Assembly: GCF_007828215.1 (NCBI RefSeq)
Contig: NZ_VIUE01000035.1
Coordinates: 1 to 61,073, forward strand
DNA from: Pseudomonas sp. SJZ074
Lineage (GTDB): Bacteria; Pseudomonadota; Gammaproteobacteria; Pseudomonadales; Pseudomonadaceae
Direction: 5' to 3'
Length of the DNA: 61,073 nucleotides
Position numbers and translations under genes: made by a program. The notes below the pieces were generated by a model. That model was not told the origin of the DNA, searched no databases, and saw only the letters and a program-made list of their open reading frames with translations. Positions 9,377-17,604 of the stretch are shown here, one piece after another (within the stretch, counting starts at the first letter, position 1; each line of letters starts with the position of its first letter).

Positions 9377-10743
9377 GCCTGGTGGGCGACCGCCGGGGCT
9401 TCGATCTGGGGCGGGGTTTCTATTTCCTCTGGTGCGGCGAGTCTCTGGCGGTCATCGGCACGGCGCTGATGGAGTTCGCCCTCGGCGTGTGGGTGTACAC
9501 CCACACCGGCTCGGCGGTGGCGTTCGCCAACGTGGTGCTGGCGGCCACCTTGCCGGCGGTGCTGTTCCTGCCGCTGGCGGGAGGGTTGGCGGACCGTATC
9601 AGTCACCGGGTCATCATTGTCTGTTGCGATGTCAGCCTTGCGGTGCTGTTGCTGGGCGTCATGGCGTTGCTCTGGTTCGAGCGGCTGGAGCCGTTGCACC
9701 TGTACATCTTCAATTGCCTGGCGTCGATTGTCAGCGCCTTCCGCAAGCCGGCGTACCAGGCGGCCGTCAGCACGATTGTCGCCCCGGATAAATTCACCCG
9801 CGCCTCGGGATTGATCAGCATCAGCAAGAACGCTTCGGCCTTGGTGGCGCCTCTTTTGGCGGGGGCGATCATGGCGAAGGCCGGGCTGGTGACGATCCTG
9901 GCCGTGGATCTGGTGACGTTCTGCTCCGGCACCCTGTTGGTGATCAAGGCGTTTTCCCATGTGCGGCCGCTGGCGGCCCACCACGACGCGATAGCCAAGG
10001 GTACGGTGTTCGGCGGCGCCCTGGGCAATGTCGCCGCGGCGCTGAAGTTCTTCGTCGCCGAGCGCCTGATGGCCGGGCTGCTGGTGTACACCATGATGCG
10101 CAGCGCGCTGTTGGCCCTGGCGACGCTGATGATGACGCCGTTGCTGTTGTCGACCCTGGGCAGCCAGGTACTGGGCATGGCCTATACCTGGGCGGCCCTG
10201 GGCGGCCTGGCCGGTGCGGGGCTGTTGATTTCCATGGGCAATCCGCGCCGGTTGATGGCGATGGTGGCGGTGGCCGACCTGTTGCTGGCGGGGTGTGTCG
10301 TTGCCCTGGGGATGGTTTCGCAGGCCGTGGCCTACTGCGCCCTGGCCTTCGTCGCGATCACCATGGCGAGCATCGCCGATGCCAGCGTGAACGCACTGTG
10401 GATGCGCAGGATCCCCGCCGGCAGCCGCGCCAGTGTGTTTGCCTTGATCAGCATGCTGACCATTGCCGCCACCAGCCTGGCCGTCATCGTCGGCGGCTTC
10501 CTGGTCGACCATTGGTTCCAGCCGGCGTTGATGCCCGGCGGCCTGTACGCCGATTCGATCGGACGGTGGCTGGGGACAGGCCCGGGGCGTGGGGTGGGGA
10601 TGCTATTTGTGGTCGCCGGGGCGTTGTTCGCGCTGCTGCCGCTGAGCGTCCTGCTCTACGGACCGATGCGTCGCCTGGACGAGGCGCCCACGCCGATGGC
10701 CATGGCACGGATGGTCGACGGCCCGCAGGTCGACCCGCTGTGA
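9373..10743 (+). CDS. MFS efflux transporter
   Basis: A 456-residue integral membrane protein starting at ATG 9373, which overlaps the previous stop (ATGA). The reading frame stays open upstream, but that extension is out of frame with the JmjC-like gene and has no protein-like character. The sequence is a series of hydrophobic helices typical of a 12-helix drug/H+ antiporter. A conserved loop 2-3 motif resembles GGLADRISHRVII (about residues 71-83), matching MFS motif A (GxxxDRxxRR). Family members export small molecules by proton antiport across the inner membrane. Translational coupling to the JmjC-like gene, and a position between the mycin synthetase and the AspH-like gene, suggest export of, or self-protection from, a product or intermediate. 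The SyrD-like ABC exporter at 21845 would be a second route. The substrate cannot be read from sequence. Confidence 0.9.
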   Translation: MSLVGDRRGFDLGRGFYFLWCGESLAVIGTALMEFALGVWVYTHTGSAVAFANVVLAATLPAVLFLPLAGGLADRISHRVIIVCCDVSLAVLLLGVMALLWFERLEPLHLYIFNCLASIVSAFRKPAYQAAVSTIVAPDKFTRASGLISISKNASALVAPLLAGAIMAKAGLVTILAVDLVTFCSGTLLVIKAFSHVRPLAAHHDAIAKGTVFGGALGNVAAALKFFVAERLMAGLLVYTMMRSALLALATLMMTPLLLSTLGSQVLGMAYTWAALGGLAGAGLLISMGNPRRLMAMVAVADLLLAGCVVALGMVSQAVAYCALAFVAITMASIADASVNALWMRRIPAGSRASVFALISMLTIAATSLAVIVGGFLVDHWFQPALMPGGLYADSIGRWLGTGPGRGVGMLFVVAGALFALLPLSVLLYGPMRRLDEAPTPMAMARMVDGPQVDPL

Positions 10744-10746
10744 CGC

Positions 10747-10766
10747 TGTACCGGATTCCCGTGACA
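10747..10766. promoter_or_regulatory. syr-syp-like box upstream of the AspH-like gene
   Basis: TGTACCG-N6-CGTGACA matches 12 of 14 positions of the syr-syp consensus. One normally invariant C is an A in the left arm. It starts 4 bp after the MFS stop codon and ends 94 bp before the AspH-like ATG, a spacing like that of the boxes at 8263 and 20627. No convincing -10 was found between the box and the gene. Confidence 0.5.
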
Positions 10767-10860
10767 GACAGGCCGGGCCCGCTGGGTCAACCTTCCCAGG
10801 CTGGTCCGCTGTGCCCCTCGTCGCCATCGGAATCGACAACCCTCAACAAAAGGAGCTCCT

Positions 10861-11472
10861 ATGCGCCCGTCGTTTTATGATTCCAGCCGTTTTCCGCACC
10901 TCAAGAACCTTGCCGACAACTGGGAAATAATCCGCGAGGAGTTCCTGGCTCTCGATGCACCGACCCTGACCATCAACCGCGTGGGCAAGTCGATCACCGA
11001 GATCGTCGATGAAGTGGCCGCGCACATGGAGGCCGGCGGTGAGTATGGCTGGCTCTGGGGCTGGGGTGACGACATGGACGTCATGCCGGAATGGACCCAA
11101 TACGGCCTGGTCGCCTATGACACCCCGATCCCCTATGCCCGCGCCGCCATGCCCGGGACCATCGACCTGCTGAGCAAGATCCCCGGGATCAAGCTCTGCG
11201 CGTTGCTGCGCATGGAGCCCAACGTTTTCCTCGGCACCCATTCGCATACCGGCACTTGGGAAGAAGGCCTGTTGCACATGCAACTGACCATTGATGCCCC
11301 GACCACCCAGAACTACGCCTATCTCAACGTCAATGGCAGCTTCAACCAGAGCACCAACGGCAACCTGGTGATCTTCGACGGCTCCCTCGACCACTTCGCC
11401 GTCAACGCTTCCCGGGCTCATCGCACCGTGCTTTATCTTGAGTTCTATCGCGAGAAGCACATGGCGGCGTGA
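10861..11472 (+). CDS. Aspartyl/asparaginyl beta-hydroxylase (AspH) family oxygenase
   Basis: A 203-residue protein with an excellent AGGAG before ATG 10861. The C-terminal half matches the AspH fold (PF05118): a THSHTG segment (127-131), then LLHMQL with His139, then FDGSLDHFAV with His178, followed by RTVLYLEF. In human AspH the equivalents of His139 and His178 (in VHLPL and DDSFEHEV) are the two iron-binding His residues, so this looks catalytically competent. The family uses Fe(II) and 2-oxoglutarate to hydroxylate Asp/Asn side chains, lipid A acyl chains or carrier-bound amino acids. Inference: it hydroxylates an amino acid or the fatty acyl chain of one of the lipopeptides. It is separate from the SyrP-like enzyme at 20749, which already accounts for 3-hydroxy-Asp. 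Its own upstream syr-syp-like box ties it to the same regulon. Confidence 0.85.
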   Translation: MRPSFYDSSRFPHLKNLADNWEIIREEFLALDAPTLTINRVGKSITEIVDEVAAHMEAGGEYGWLWGWGDDMDVMPEWTQYGLVAYDTPIPYARAAMPGTIDLLSKIPGIKLCALLRMEPNVFLGTHSHTGTWEEGLLHMQLTIDAPTTQNYAYLNVNGSFNQSTNGNLVIFDGSLDHFAVNASRAHRTVLYLEFYREKHMAA

Positions 11473-11520
11473 GGTGTACCTGGTGGGGCGGGGGCAGCCT
11501 GTTCGTAGAGGATGTGGGGC

Positions 11521-11583
11521 AGCCGACCTCATCGTCGGCTGAACCGACGTCATCGCGGGTGGGCTCTCCCTTGAGAGGGAGAG
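11521..11583. terminator. Two hairpins between convergent genes (candidate bidirectional terminator)
   Basis: The 155-bp gap between the AspH-like gene and the chemoreceptor holds two perfect stems: AGCCGAC/GTCGGCT with a 6-base loop (11521-11540) and CTCTCCC/GGGAGAG with a 6-base loop (11564-11583). Neither is followed by a clear T-run on either strand. Rho-independent termination is therefore possible but not shown. Confidence 0.4.
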
Positions 11584-11627
11584 TCTCGTCCTGGCATCAG
11601 GGGCTTTCAGAAAAGACAGCAGGGCCG

Positions 11628-13253
11628 TTACGTCCTGAACCGCAGCACCAGATTGTTCAGGTTCACCGCAAGTTGCGACAGCTCGTTGCTGGCAATCAGC
11701 GTTTGACGGGTTCCCTCGCTGCTCTGCACCGCCAAGTCGCGAATGCTGACCAGGCTTCGATCCACATCGCGTGCCACATGCGCCTGTTGCTCGGATGCTG
11801 TTGCGATCTGCAGGTTGCGTTCGTTTATCTCCAGTACGGCATGGGTGATTTGTTGCAAGGACTGCCCGGCGCCTTCTGCGGTTTTCCGGGTGCTATGCAC
11901 CTCCTGGGTGCTTTTGTGCATTGATTCCACCGTGGCAGAAGAGCCCGCCTGGATCGCCGCGATCATCTGTTCGATTTCCTGGGTGGAGGTTTGCGTACGG
12001 TGCGCCAAGGCGCGCACTTCGTCGGCAACCACTACAAAGCCTCGACCTTGCTCGCCTGCCCGAGCCGCCTCGATGGCGGCATTCAATGCCAGGAGATTGG
12101 TCTGCTCGGCAATGCCCCTGATGACGCCCAACACTTTGCTGATGTCCTGGGCTTGGCCCGCCAGCGCCAGCACTTGTGCGGATGAACCTTCCACCAGGCT
12201 CGTCAGGTTACGCATGGCTGCCAGGGTTTCAGTGACACGTTCATTGCCCAGGTCTGCCGACAGGCTCGACTGTTGGGCTGCCTGGGAGGTAGACGTAGCG
12301 TTGCGAGCCACTTCCTCAACGGCCGCGCTCATCTCGTTGACTGCAGTGGCGGCTTGCTCGATTTCGCTGTTCTGTTGCTGCAATGTCCGGTCGGCGCTTT
12401 CAGTGATGGACGTCATTTCGACGGCGGCAGTGCTCAGTTGCGTAGACGCACCGGAAATCTCCAGAACCGTTCGCCGCAGTTTCTGCGACATGATGTTGAG
12501 CGCCTGCATCAGGCGGGAGGCTTCGTCTTTCCCGGTAACCTCAAGCTGCCGGGTCAGATCGCCTTCGGCAATGTCTTCAGCCAGCTTCAGCGAGGTGTTG
12601 ATCGGATCGACGATGCTGCGGGTCAAGGCGATAGCGAGGAAGACCGTGAGGATCAGCGCAACGACTACAACAATCATCAGGACGTTGACGCTATGGTCAT
12701 ACACTGCCGTTGCAATGGCGCCTGACTGCTCCGTCTCTTTTGCGTTCAGCTCGCGCATGAGCGTGAGTTTTTCCTGATAGGCAGTGGCGCGGTTGGCCTG
12801 TTCGGAGTTGGCGAAGGCAGCGGCCTTGTCATGGTCGGAAGCGTCCATTGCGATGACTTGCTTCAATCCATCGATGTAGGTGTTCATCGCGGCTTAAGCG
12901 TCATCGAGCTGCGCGCGGTCCTTATCGCTTGTAATCAGATTCTGCCGATAGTATTCGCTGCGAGACTGCAGGGTCTCCATGGCTTTCCGTACTTTGGCTT
13001 GCGACGCGCTTTTGACTGAAGGATCGGTGCTGCCCAGCATCCTGATGCTCTCGAGGCGTGCGTGCAGAAGCGCAATCTGGATGTCATCGACCACTTGGAT
13101 GCTAGGCAGTGATTTTTCTTCTATGTTTTGTTCTGCGGAACGCAACTCGCCGACTTGAACGTAGGAGAAGGCTCCCAGCCCGATCAAAAGCAAAGTGATG
13201 ACACCGAAGCAGAATGCAGCTCTGCGTGCGATATTGAGCGATCTGAGATTCAT
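11628..13253 (-). pseudogene. Methyl-accepting chemotaxis protein interrupted by an in-frame TAA
   Basis: One continuous frame of 541 sense codons encodes a complete chemoreceptor except for TAA at 12896-12894 (codon 120). The part before it has an N-terminal membrane helix and the start of a four-helix ligand-binding domain. The part after it has the second half of that domain, a second membrane helix (VVVVALILTVFLAIAL), a HAMP domain, and the signalling hairpin with the hallmark GIAEQTNLLALNAAIEAARA. The next ATG is only two codons past the stop, so a truncated receptor of 419 residues lacking the first membrane helix could in principle be made. Loss by a point mutation (for example from AAA, GAA or CAA) is the simplest reading; a sequencing error is the alternative. 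It has no evident link to the lipopeptide genes. Confidence 0.85.
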
Positions 13254-13452
13254 GTTTGGCTCCGGTGTGGCTAACCACGTAACGCCTTTCGAGAGCTGGC
13301 TCTTTGCCAGCCATTACAGGGTTGGCCAGAGCGGATGAAAATTCTGTGAGCTGTTTGTGGTTTTTTTGAGAATGATCAGATAGCCCGAGCCTTCTGTCCG
13401 GCAGAAATGAGCTACCTTACTGACCCGCTTGCTTATCGCTCAGGGAGAGCGC

Positions 13453-13878
13453 ATGTCCTTGCAAATTCAACTTTCAGAAAATGTGACCGAATCAGAGCGG
13501 TTGGGAATATTGAACCCGCTGCTGGCCCATAACCTGGCCAATGGTGGGGACGATGCCCACGAAACCTTCGCCCTGTTGCTACGAGCCCCGGGTAGCGATG
13601 AAGTCATTGGGGGGCTGTATGGAAAGATTTCTTATCGGTGGCTGCTCATCGATCTTGTCAGTGTTCCCGAGTCGATGCGCGGTCAGGGTATCGGCGAACG
13701 ACTGATGCGCATGGCAGAAGACGTGGCAAAGGAAAAGCATTGCGTCGGCATCTGGCTGGAGACTTTCAGCTTTCAGGCGCCGGAGTTCTATCAAAAACTG
13801 GGTTATTCCGAATTTGGACGCCTTGTGAATTATCCGCCGGGGCATGCCCGGTTCTATTACCAGAAGCGGTTGTGCTGA
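13453..13878 (+). CDS. GNAT family N-acetyltransferase
   Basis: A 141-residue protein. ATG 13453 is preferred because GGGAGAG lies five bases upstream; a TTG at 13429 would add eight residues but lacks a ribosome site. The acetyl-CoA binding motif A is clear: VPESMRGQGIGERLMRMAE. It is followed by a C-terminal FYQKLGYSEFGRL segment typical of small GNATs. These enzymes acetylate amines of small molecules or proteins; the substrate is not predictable here. It diverges from the broken chemoreceptor across 199 bp (13254-13452), which holds both promoters and a small GCTGGC/GCCAGC hairpin at 13295-13311. No lipopeptide role is implied. Confidence 0.85.
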   Translation: MSLQIQLSENVTESERLGILNPLLAHNLANGGDDAHETFALLLRAPGSDEVIGGLYGKISYRWLLIDLVSVPESMRGQGIGERLMRMAEDVAKEKHCVGIWLETFSFQAPEFYQKLGYSEFGRLVNYPPGHARFYYQKRLC

Positions 13879-14004
13879 CAGTGGAACAAACCGGTGCCGT
13901 GGTAGTTTTCAAGTCTGCCCACTGCAACGGGCTGTTCTTACCGGGGGCGGTGTGCAACCGATGCACATGGAAGTCGGCAACGATGCCGCTGCGCCGATCC
14001 GGTC

Positions 14005-14676
14005 TCAATCGAGACGATCGATGGCGCGTGTAAGATTTACACGTGCCTGCTGTTCGAACGCGTCGAAATAGGGTGCGGTTGTGTAAATGCGGCCGCGCGC
14101 TAGAAAGCCCTCCAGGATCTGGCGTCGCTTTCGGCGATATATAGACATCGGCACGTGCAGGTACTCGCGGCGGATTTGTTGGTCATACTCCTCGAACCGC
14201 TCGAACGATGCACCAAGGATCGCCAGATCCGTGTCCACCAACACCGCCTCGTCTAGCGACTGCGGGGCGCTGTCGTGTCGGGTCACCATGACCAGGTCGT
14301 AAAGCCTGCGGCGCGTTTCGTCGCCCAGGCCGCTATCACTTGCCACCTCATCCAGCCATTGGGCGCTGCGCAGTTCGTTGTCGCTGCGCAGGGGGTCGTA
14401 GATCGCGTCGTGGAACCACAGCGCGAGGTCGATTTCGGCGGGGGCCTGGCAGGCCGCGTTGAGGAGTCGACGCACCCGGAGGCACTCAGCCAGGTGCTGG
14501 CGGTTGTGGTATGCGCGGTGTGGCTCGTCGTAGTGCCGAATGAGTTTTTCGTGCGTCTCTTGCGACGCGCATCTGACCCCAAGCTCCGTCCATACACGAG
14601 CCCAGGCGGTAAAACCCAGTGCCTCAGGCGAGTCGAGGTCGTCGACTAGCCCGATTCCTTTTGACTGTTCCGTCAT
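14005..14676 (-). CDS. HD-superfamily metal-dependent phosphohydrolase-like protein (COG4339 type)
   Basis: A 223-residue protein starting at ATG 14676 with AGGAG upstream. Putative metal-binding residues follow the pattern of the predicted HD hydrolases once annotated as 'NMDA receptor-like': YHNRQH (56-61), FHD (88-90), TRHD (133-135) and VDTD (147-150). The fold is all helical, with no signal peptide or membrane segment. The biochemical substrate is unknown for this family. It is convergent with the GNAT gene; the 126 bp between them hold nothing I recognise. It lies 47 bp downstream of the AraC gene on the same strand, so co-transcription is possible. Confidence 0.8.
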   Translation of the reverse strand: MTEQSKGIGLVDDLDSPEALGFTAWARVWTELGVRCASQETHEKLIRHYDEPHRAYHNRQHLAECLRVRRLLNAACQAPAEIDLALWFHDAIYDPLRSDNELRSAQWLDEVASDSGLGDETRRRLYDLVMVTRHDSAPQSLDEAVLVDTDLAILGASFERFEEYDQQIRREYLHVPMSIYRRKRRQILEGFLARGRIYTTAPYFDAFEQQARVNLTRAIDRLD

Positions 14677-14723
14677 TGCTGCTCCTGCGCATTATTAATG
14701 TAGCGTTGTACCCAGGCGATCAA

Positions 14724-15644
14724 TTACATCCCACGCCGCACCCGCCCCGGCGCCTTACCATATACCTCCTTGAACTTCTTGCTGAAAGCCGCCTGGGATT
14801 GATACCCCACCTGGGAGGCAATGTCAGTCAATCCCAGGTGCGAATGGCTCAGCAGGCTGAAAGCCAGTTCCATTCGAACCTGCGTCAACAAGACCCAAGG
14901 CGAAACGCCGGCGACCCGCACGAAAGCCCGCATGAATGTTGCACGGGACATGCTCGCAATCTCGGCCAGCGCGTCCACTGTCCATTCATGGCCCGGCTCC
15001 GCCAGCATCGACTGCCAGGCTCGGCCCAGGCGCTTATCGGCCAACAGGGCCAGGGTGCCGGTGTGTTGGCCGTGGCTTGCGAGGTGAGCGCGCAGGATCA
15101 AGGTGAACAGCGCCTGGGACAAGGCATCGAGTAAAAAGTGTGCGCCGACCTGCTCGTTATCGGCTTCACCTCGCAACATGTCGACCAGTGCCGGCAAGGG
15201 TGCGCTTGCAGGGAGAGCTGCACTGGGTATCACGAGGTGTTCGGGGAGGGCGCTGAACAACAGGGAAGCGCGATTGTAGTGGAAGGTCCCGCAAAGCATG
15301 TCCAGGTCCGTGCTCCCGCGGCCGATGCGGTAAAGCGGCAGAGTTCCACCGGGAACCAGCCGCGGGGTACCCGGCTTGGCCGTTTTGCCGATGCCATGCA
15401 GCAGGTGCGGTGCCCCACGGGGCAGGAGCAGGATGTCTCCCGCTCGCATTGGCAGGCGCTGGCCGTCTGGAAGTTCGACCCGGCATTCTCCCGCCAGGAC
15501 AATGTGATAGGGCGCTTTCCCCAAGGCTTCCTGCTGGTGATCGAGTGCCCAGTCGCCTTGGAACTGACACCGCAGATCCACGCTGCCCCGCACGTTGGCC
15601 AAGCTAATGAGTTTATCGATCGAATTCATTTGAGTGCTTCGCAT
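14724..15644 (-). CDS. AraC family transcriptional regulator
   Basis: About 306 residues. There is an N-terminal cupin-type sensor domain (for example RAGDILLLPRGAPHLLHG) and a C-terminal pair of helix-turn-helices (about 215-306), including MSRATFMRAFVRVAG and DIASQVGYQSQAAFSKKFKEVYG. ATG 15644 and an internal ATG 15 bases later are both possible starts; neither has a strong ribosome site. It is divergent from the AhpD-like gene across only 93 bp. AraC regulators paired with carboxymuconolactone decarboxylase-like genes are a common arrangement, so it probably controls that neighbour. A role in lipopeptide control is not indicated: known mycin/peptin activators are LuxR type. Confidence 0.9.
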   Translation of the reverse strand: MRSTQMNSIDKLISLANVRGSVDLRCQFQGDWALDHQQEALGKAPYHIVLAGECRVELPDGQRLPMRAGDILLLPRGAPHLLHGIGKTAKPGTPRLVPGGTLPLYRIGRGSTDLDMLCGTFHYNRASLLFSALPEHLVIPSAALPASAPLPALVDMLRGEADNEQVGAHFLLDALSQALFTLILRAHLASHGQHTGTLALLADKRLGRAWQSMLAEPGHEWTVDALAEIASMSRATFMRAFVRVAGVSPWVLLTQVRMELAFSLLSHSHLGLTDIASQVGYQSQAAFSKKFKEVYGKAPGRVRRGM

Positions 15645-15737
15645 AAAAATCTGAGCGGATCGGACAAAACCGAATCACGCCCTGGAGGGAAACTGAGCCT
15701 GTCGAAACAGTACACCAACTTGCTCAGGAGTCATGCG

Positions 15738-16079
15738 ATGTTCAATAACTGGTCCGAACTGCTACCCACCATTCAGAAGGCTTTCGGTGCGCTCGGAAGG
15801 AGCAACCCTAAAATGGTCAAGGCTTACATGGCCCTTGGCGAGGCCTCCGCGGAAAACGAGGTACTGGATGCGAAAACCCGAGAGTTGATTTCGATTGCCG
15901 TCGCAGTCACCACCCGTTGTGACGGATGCATCGCCGTTCACGCGGACGCGGCGATCAAGGCTGGAGCGAGCCGCGAAGAGGTGGCGGCTACGTTGGCAAC
16001 CGCAGTCTCGCTCAACGCGGGCGCTGCCTACATCTATTCGTTACGCACCCTGGAGGCGTATGACTCGCTGAAAAAATAG
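15738..16079 (+). CDS. Carboxymuconolactone decarboxylase / AhpD-like protein
   Basis: A 113-residue protein starting at ATG 15738 with CAGGAG seven bases upstream; a longer open frame reaching back to 15138 is antisense to the AraC gene and is not coding. The AhpD-type redox motif is complete: Glu49 and Cys61-x-x-Cys64-x-x-x-His68 (RCDGCIAVH). Such small helical proteins act as peroxidase partners or reductases, often induced by quinones, aldehydes or peroxides. It is probably regulated by the divergent AraC protein. It ends in front of a clear terminator and is convergent with the syrC-like gene, so it marks the edge of the unrelated block. Confidence 0.9.
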   Translation: MFNNWSELLPTIQKAFGALGRSNPKMVKAYMALGEASAENEVLDAKTRELISIAVAVTTRCDGCIAVHADAAIKAGASREEVAATLATAVSLNAGAAYIYSLRTLEAYDSLKK

Positions 16080-16132
16080 CGCCTGTCGGTGCAGGCGCCT
16101 GGCCTCGGTACCGTGCGGTATCGGGGCTTTTC
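16079..16132 (+). terminator. Tandem hairpins with T-run after the AhpD-like gene
   Basis: A perfect stem GCGCCTG/CAGGCGC (16079-16098) overlaps the stop codon. It is followed by a longer imperfect stem, CCTCGGTACCG-TG-CGGTATCGGGG (16103-16126), and then CTTTTC. The second has the form of a Rho-independent terminator. The remaining 200 bp to the syrC-like stop hold only a REP-like remnant. Confidence 0.7.
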
Positions 16133-16285
16133 AATGCCTGCGAGAGATGGCAAGAGTCGGAGCCTGGTCAGCACGCCTTGAGCACAATGCATGTCCGACC
16201 ACCGAGCGCCGACCTCAATGGTTGGCACCGTGCTCAGGCCATGAGTCCAAAGGCGGGCAGAGCCTGATGCCAGTTAGCGGTGCAA

Positions 16286-16310
16286 AACCTGTGGGAGCAA
16301 AGCTTGCATC
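16286..16310. repeat. Degenerate Pseudomonas REP-like sequence
   Basis: The motif ACCTGTGGGAGCAAAGCTTG resembles the extragenic palindromic repeat of fluorescent pseudomonads (CCTGTGGGAGCGAGCTTGCTCGC). The inverted part is reduced to GCAAAGCTTGC. Only a single copy is visible in the window. This is recognition by eye and no alignment was done. Confidence 0.45.
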
Positions 16311-16333
16311 AGGACAGGCCCCTGTCTTGCAGC

Positions 16334-17545
16334 TCAGACAGCCACCGACTCCAGGGTCGATTCAAGGAAGCGGAAGGCGGTCTGTTTCGAACGGTGGGTC
16401 GATTCGAAGAACGCCAGGTGGCTGCCGTTGCTCTCCACGTGCAGCAGTGCATCGCTGATGGACTCGGCAATGCGCTGGGAGCCGCCGATGTGGGTGGTTT
16501 CGTCGGCGTCGCCGGCGACCACCAGGGTCGGCACGCTGATCTGTTCCAGCCGTGACTGCAGCTCGGTCTTGTTCAATGCATCGTTAAGCCGCGCATAACG
16601 GTAGAACAGTTCTTCGTTGACGTAGGGGTAGAGCGCCGCATGGGCGATCGAATCCGGGATGGTCGCCAGTGTCGCCTGGTCCAGGAACAACGCTTGCAAG
16701 TCGCTGGCTTCGTTGCGGTCGACGGCGGCCGATTCCATCAGCCATTCGAAATTCTGCTGATGGGCGGTGCGCAGGCTGTTGTCGCCCAGGTTGTAGTCGC
16801 CGTGCCACAGGCTCAGGGAGTTCACCCGCTCAGGGTGGATGGCGGCCGCGCTCAACGCGATCACCGCGCCGCCGCAAATCCCCATCAAGTGCGCATTGGG
16901 CAGCTCGTAGTGGTTCATCACGTTGATCAGGTCGCCGACCTGGGCATCGGTGTCCACGGAGAGTTGGTCGAACGAGGTGCAGGAACCGAACAGCCCCCGG
17001 GTTTCCCAGGTGACCACGAAGAATCGCTCGCTCAGGGCATTGAACCAGTCGCGACACAGGTCGAACGGCATGCCGCAGGGCAATGCCAGGACGATAGCCG
17101 GGCGGTTCTGATCGGTGCTGGCATGCACCGACAACGCAACGTTGTCGCGGGTGATCAGGTGCACGGTCTCGACCTCGGGCACCGAACCACTGAAATCGAA
17201 GTGTCTGACCAGGCGCCCGAATTCCCTGACGCTTTCGAACTCGTCGAAGTGGTCATAGGAGAAATCCAGCGCCTGGCAGATTTTCTTGCTGATAAACATC
17301 TCGAAGGAAGACAGCTGCGCCTCGCCATCGTGCAAGTACTGCACGGCTTTGACGCCGATGCGTGCAAAGGTGGCGCTCACCGCCCGTTCCGTGGCTCTCA
17401 CGCTGGGGGAGGCCTGGTCGATGGGCGGCTCATTTGCCTGAGCGAGAAAGCTCAGGCAAATGGGACCGGGCAGATGGATGGCAAGGTGCCTAAGCATCCT
17501 CACGGTCTCGCACAGGCGCGTTGCTGCGTCGGTGGAAATAGTCAT
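16334..17545 (-). CDS. syrC: SyrC-type aminoacyl/chlorothreonyl acyltransferase (alpha/beta-hydrolase fold, Cys nucleophile)
   Basis: A 403-residue protein. ATG 17545 is chosen over an upstream GTG at 17584 because AGGAG precedes it and because it places the nucleophile at Cys224, the residue number reported for SyrC. The nucleophile elbow reads MGICGGAV, with Cys replacing the usual Ser. A late Asp (GDADETTH) and His (NGSHLAFFES) complete a hydrolase-like triad. In syringomycin synthesis SyrC takes 4-chloro-Thr from the SyrB1 carrier domain and loads it in trans onto the last carrier domain of SyrE. The gene lies 59 bp downstream of the syrB2 homologue and follows syrB1-syrB2 in one leftward operon. 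Compared with P. syringae SyrC (433 residues by memory) it is somewhat shorter at the N-terminus. Confidence 0.93.
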   Translation of the reverse strand: MTISTDAATRLCETVRMLRHLAIHLPGPICLSFLAQANEPPIDQASPSVRATERAVSATFARIGVKAVQYLHDGEAQLSSFEMFISKKICQALDFSYDHFDEFESVREFGRLVRHFDFSGSVPEVETVHLITRDNVALSVHASTDQNRPAIVLALPCGMPFDLCRDWFNALSERFFVVTWETRGLFGSCTSFDQLSVDTDAQVGDLINVMNHYELPNAHLMGICGGAVIALSAAAIHPERVNSLSLWHGDYNLGDNSLRTAHQQNFEWLMESAAVDRNEASDLQALFLDQATLATIPDSIAHAALYPYVNEELFYRYARLNDALNKTELQSRLEQISVPTLVVAGDADETTHIGGSQRIAESISDALLHVESNGSHLAFFESTHRSKQTAFRFLESTLESVAV

Positions 17546-17604
17546 GGATTGGGGGACTCCTGTCAGGCACGTTGCGCATGCCACTGTCTTATGGCACTGA
17601 AAAA

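Noticed and set aside
13429..13452. TTG start for the GNAT protein
   Set aside because: No ribosome site precedes it; ATG 13453 has GGGAGAG at good spacing.
14724..15644. The AraC regulator as the pathway-specific activator of the lipopeptides
   Set aside because: It pairs with a divergent AhpD-like gene. Known activators of these clusters are LuxR type and the shared boxes are not near it.
15138..15737. N-terminal extension of the AhpD-like gene
   Set aside because: It is antisense to the AraC regulator; ATG 15738 has a good ribosome site and gives the usual family length.
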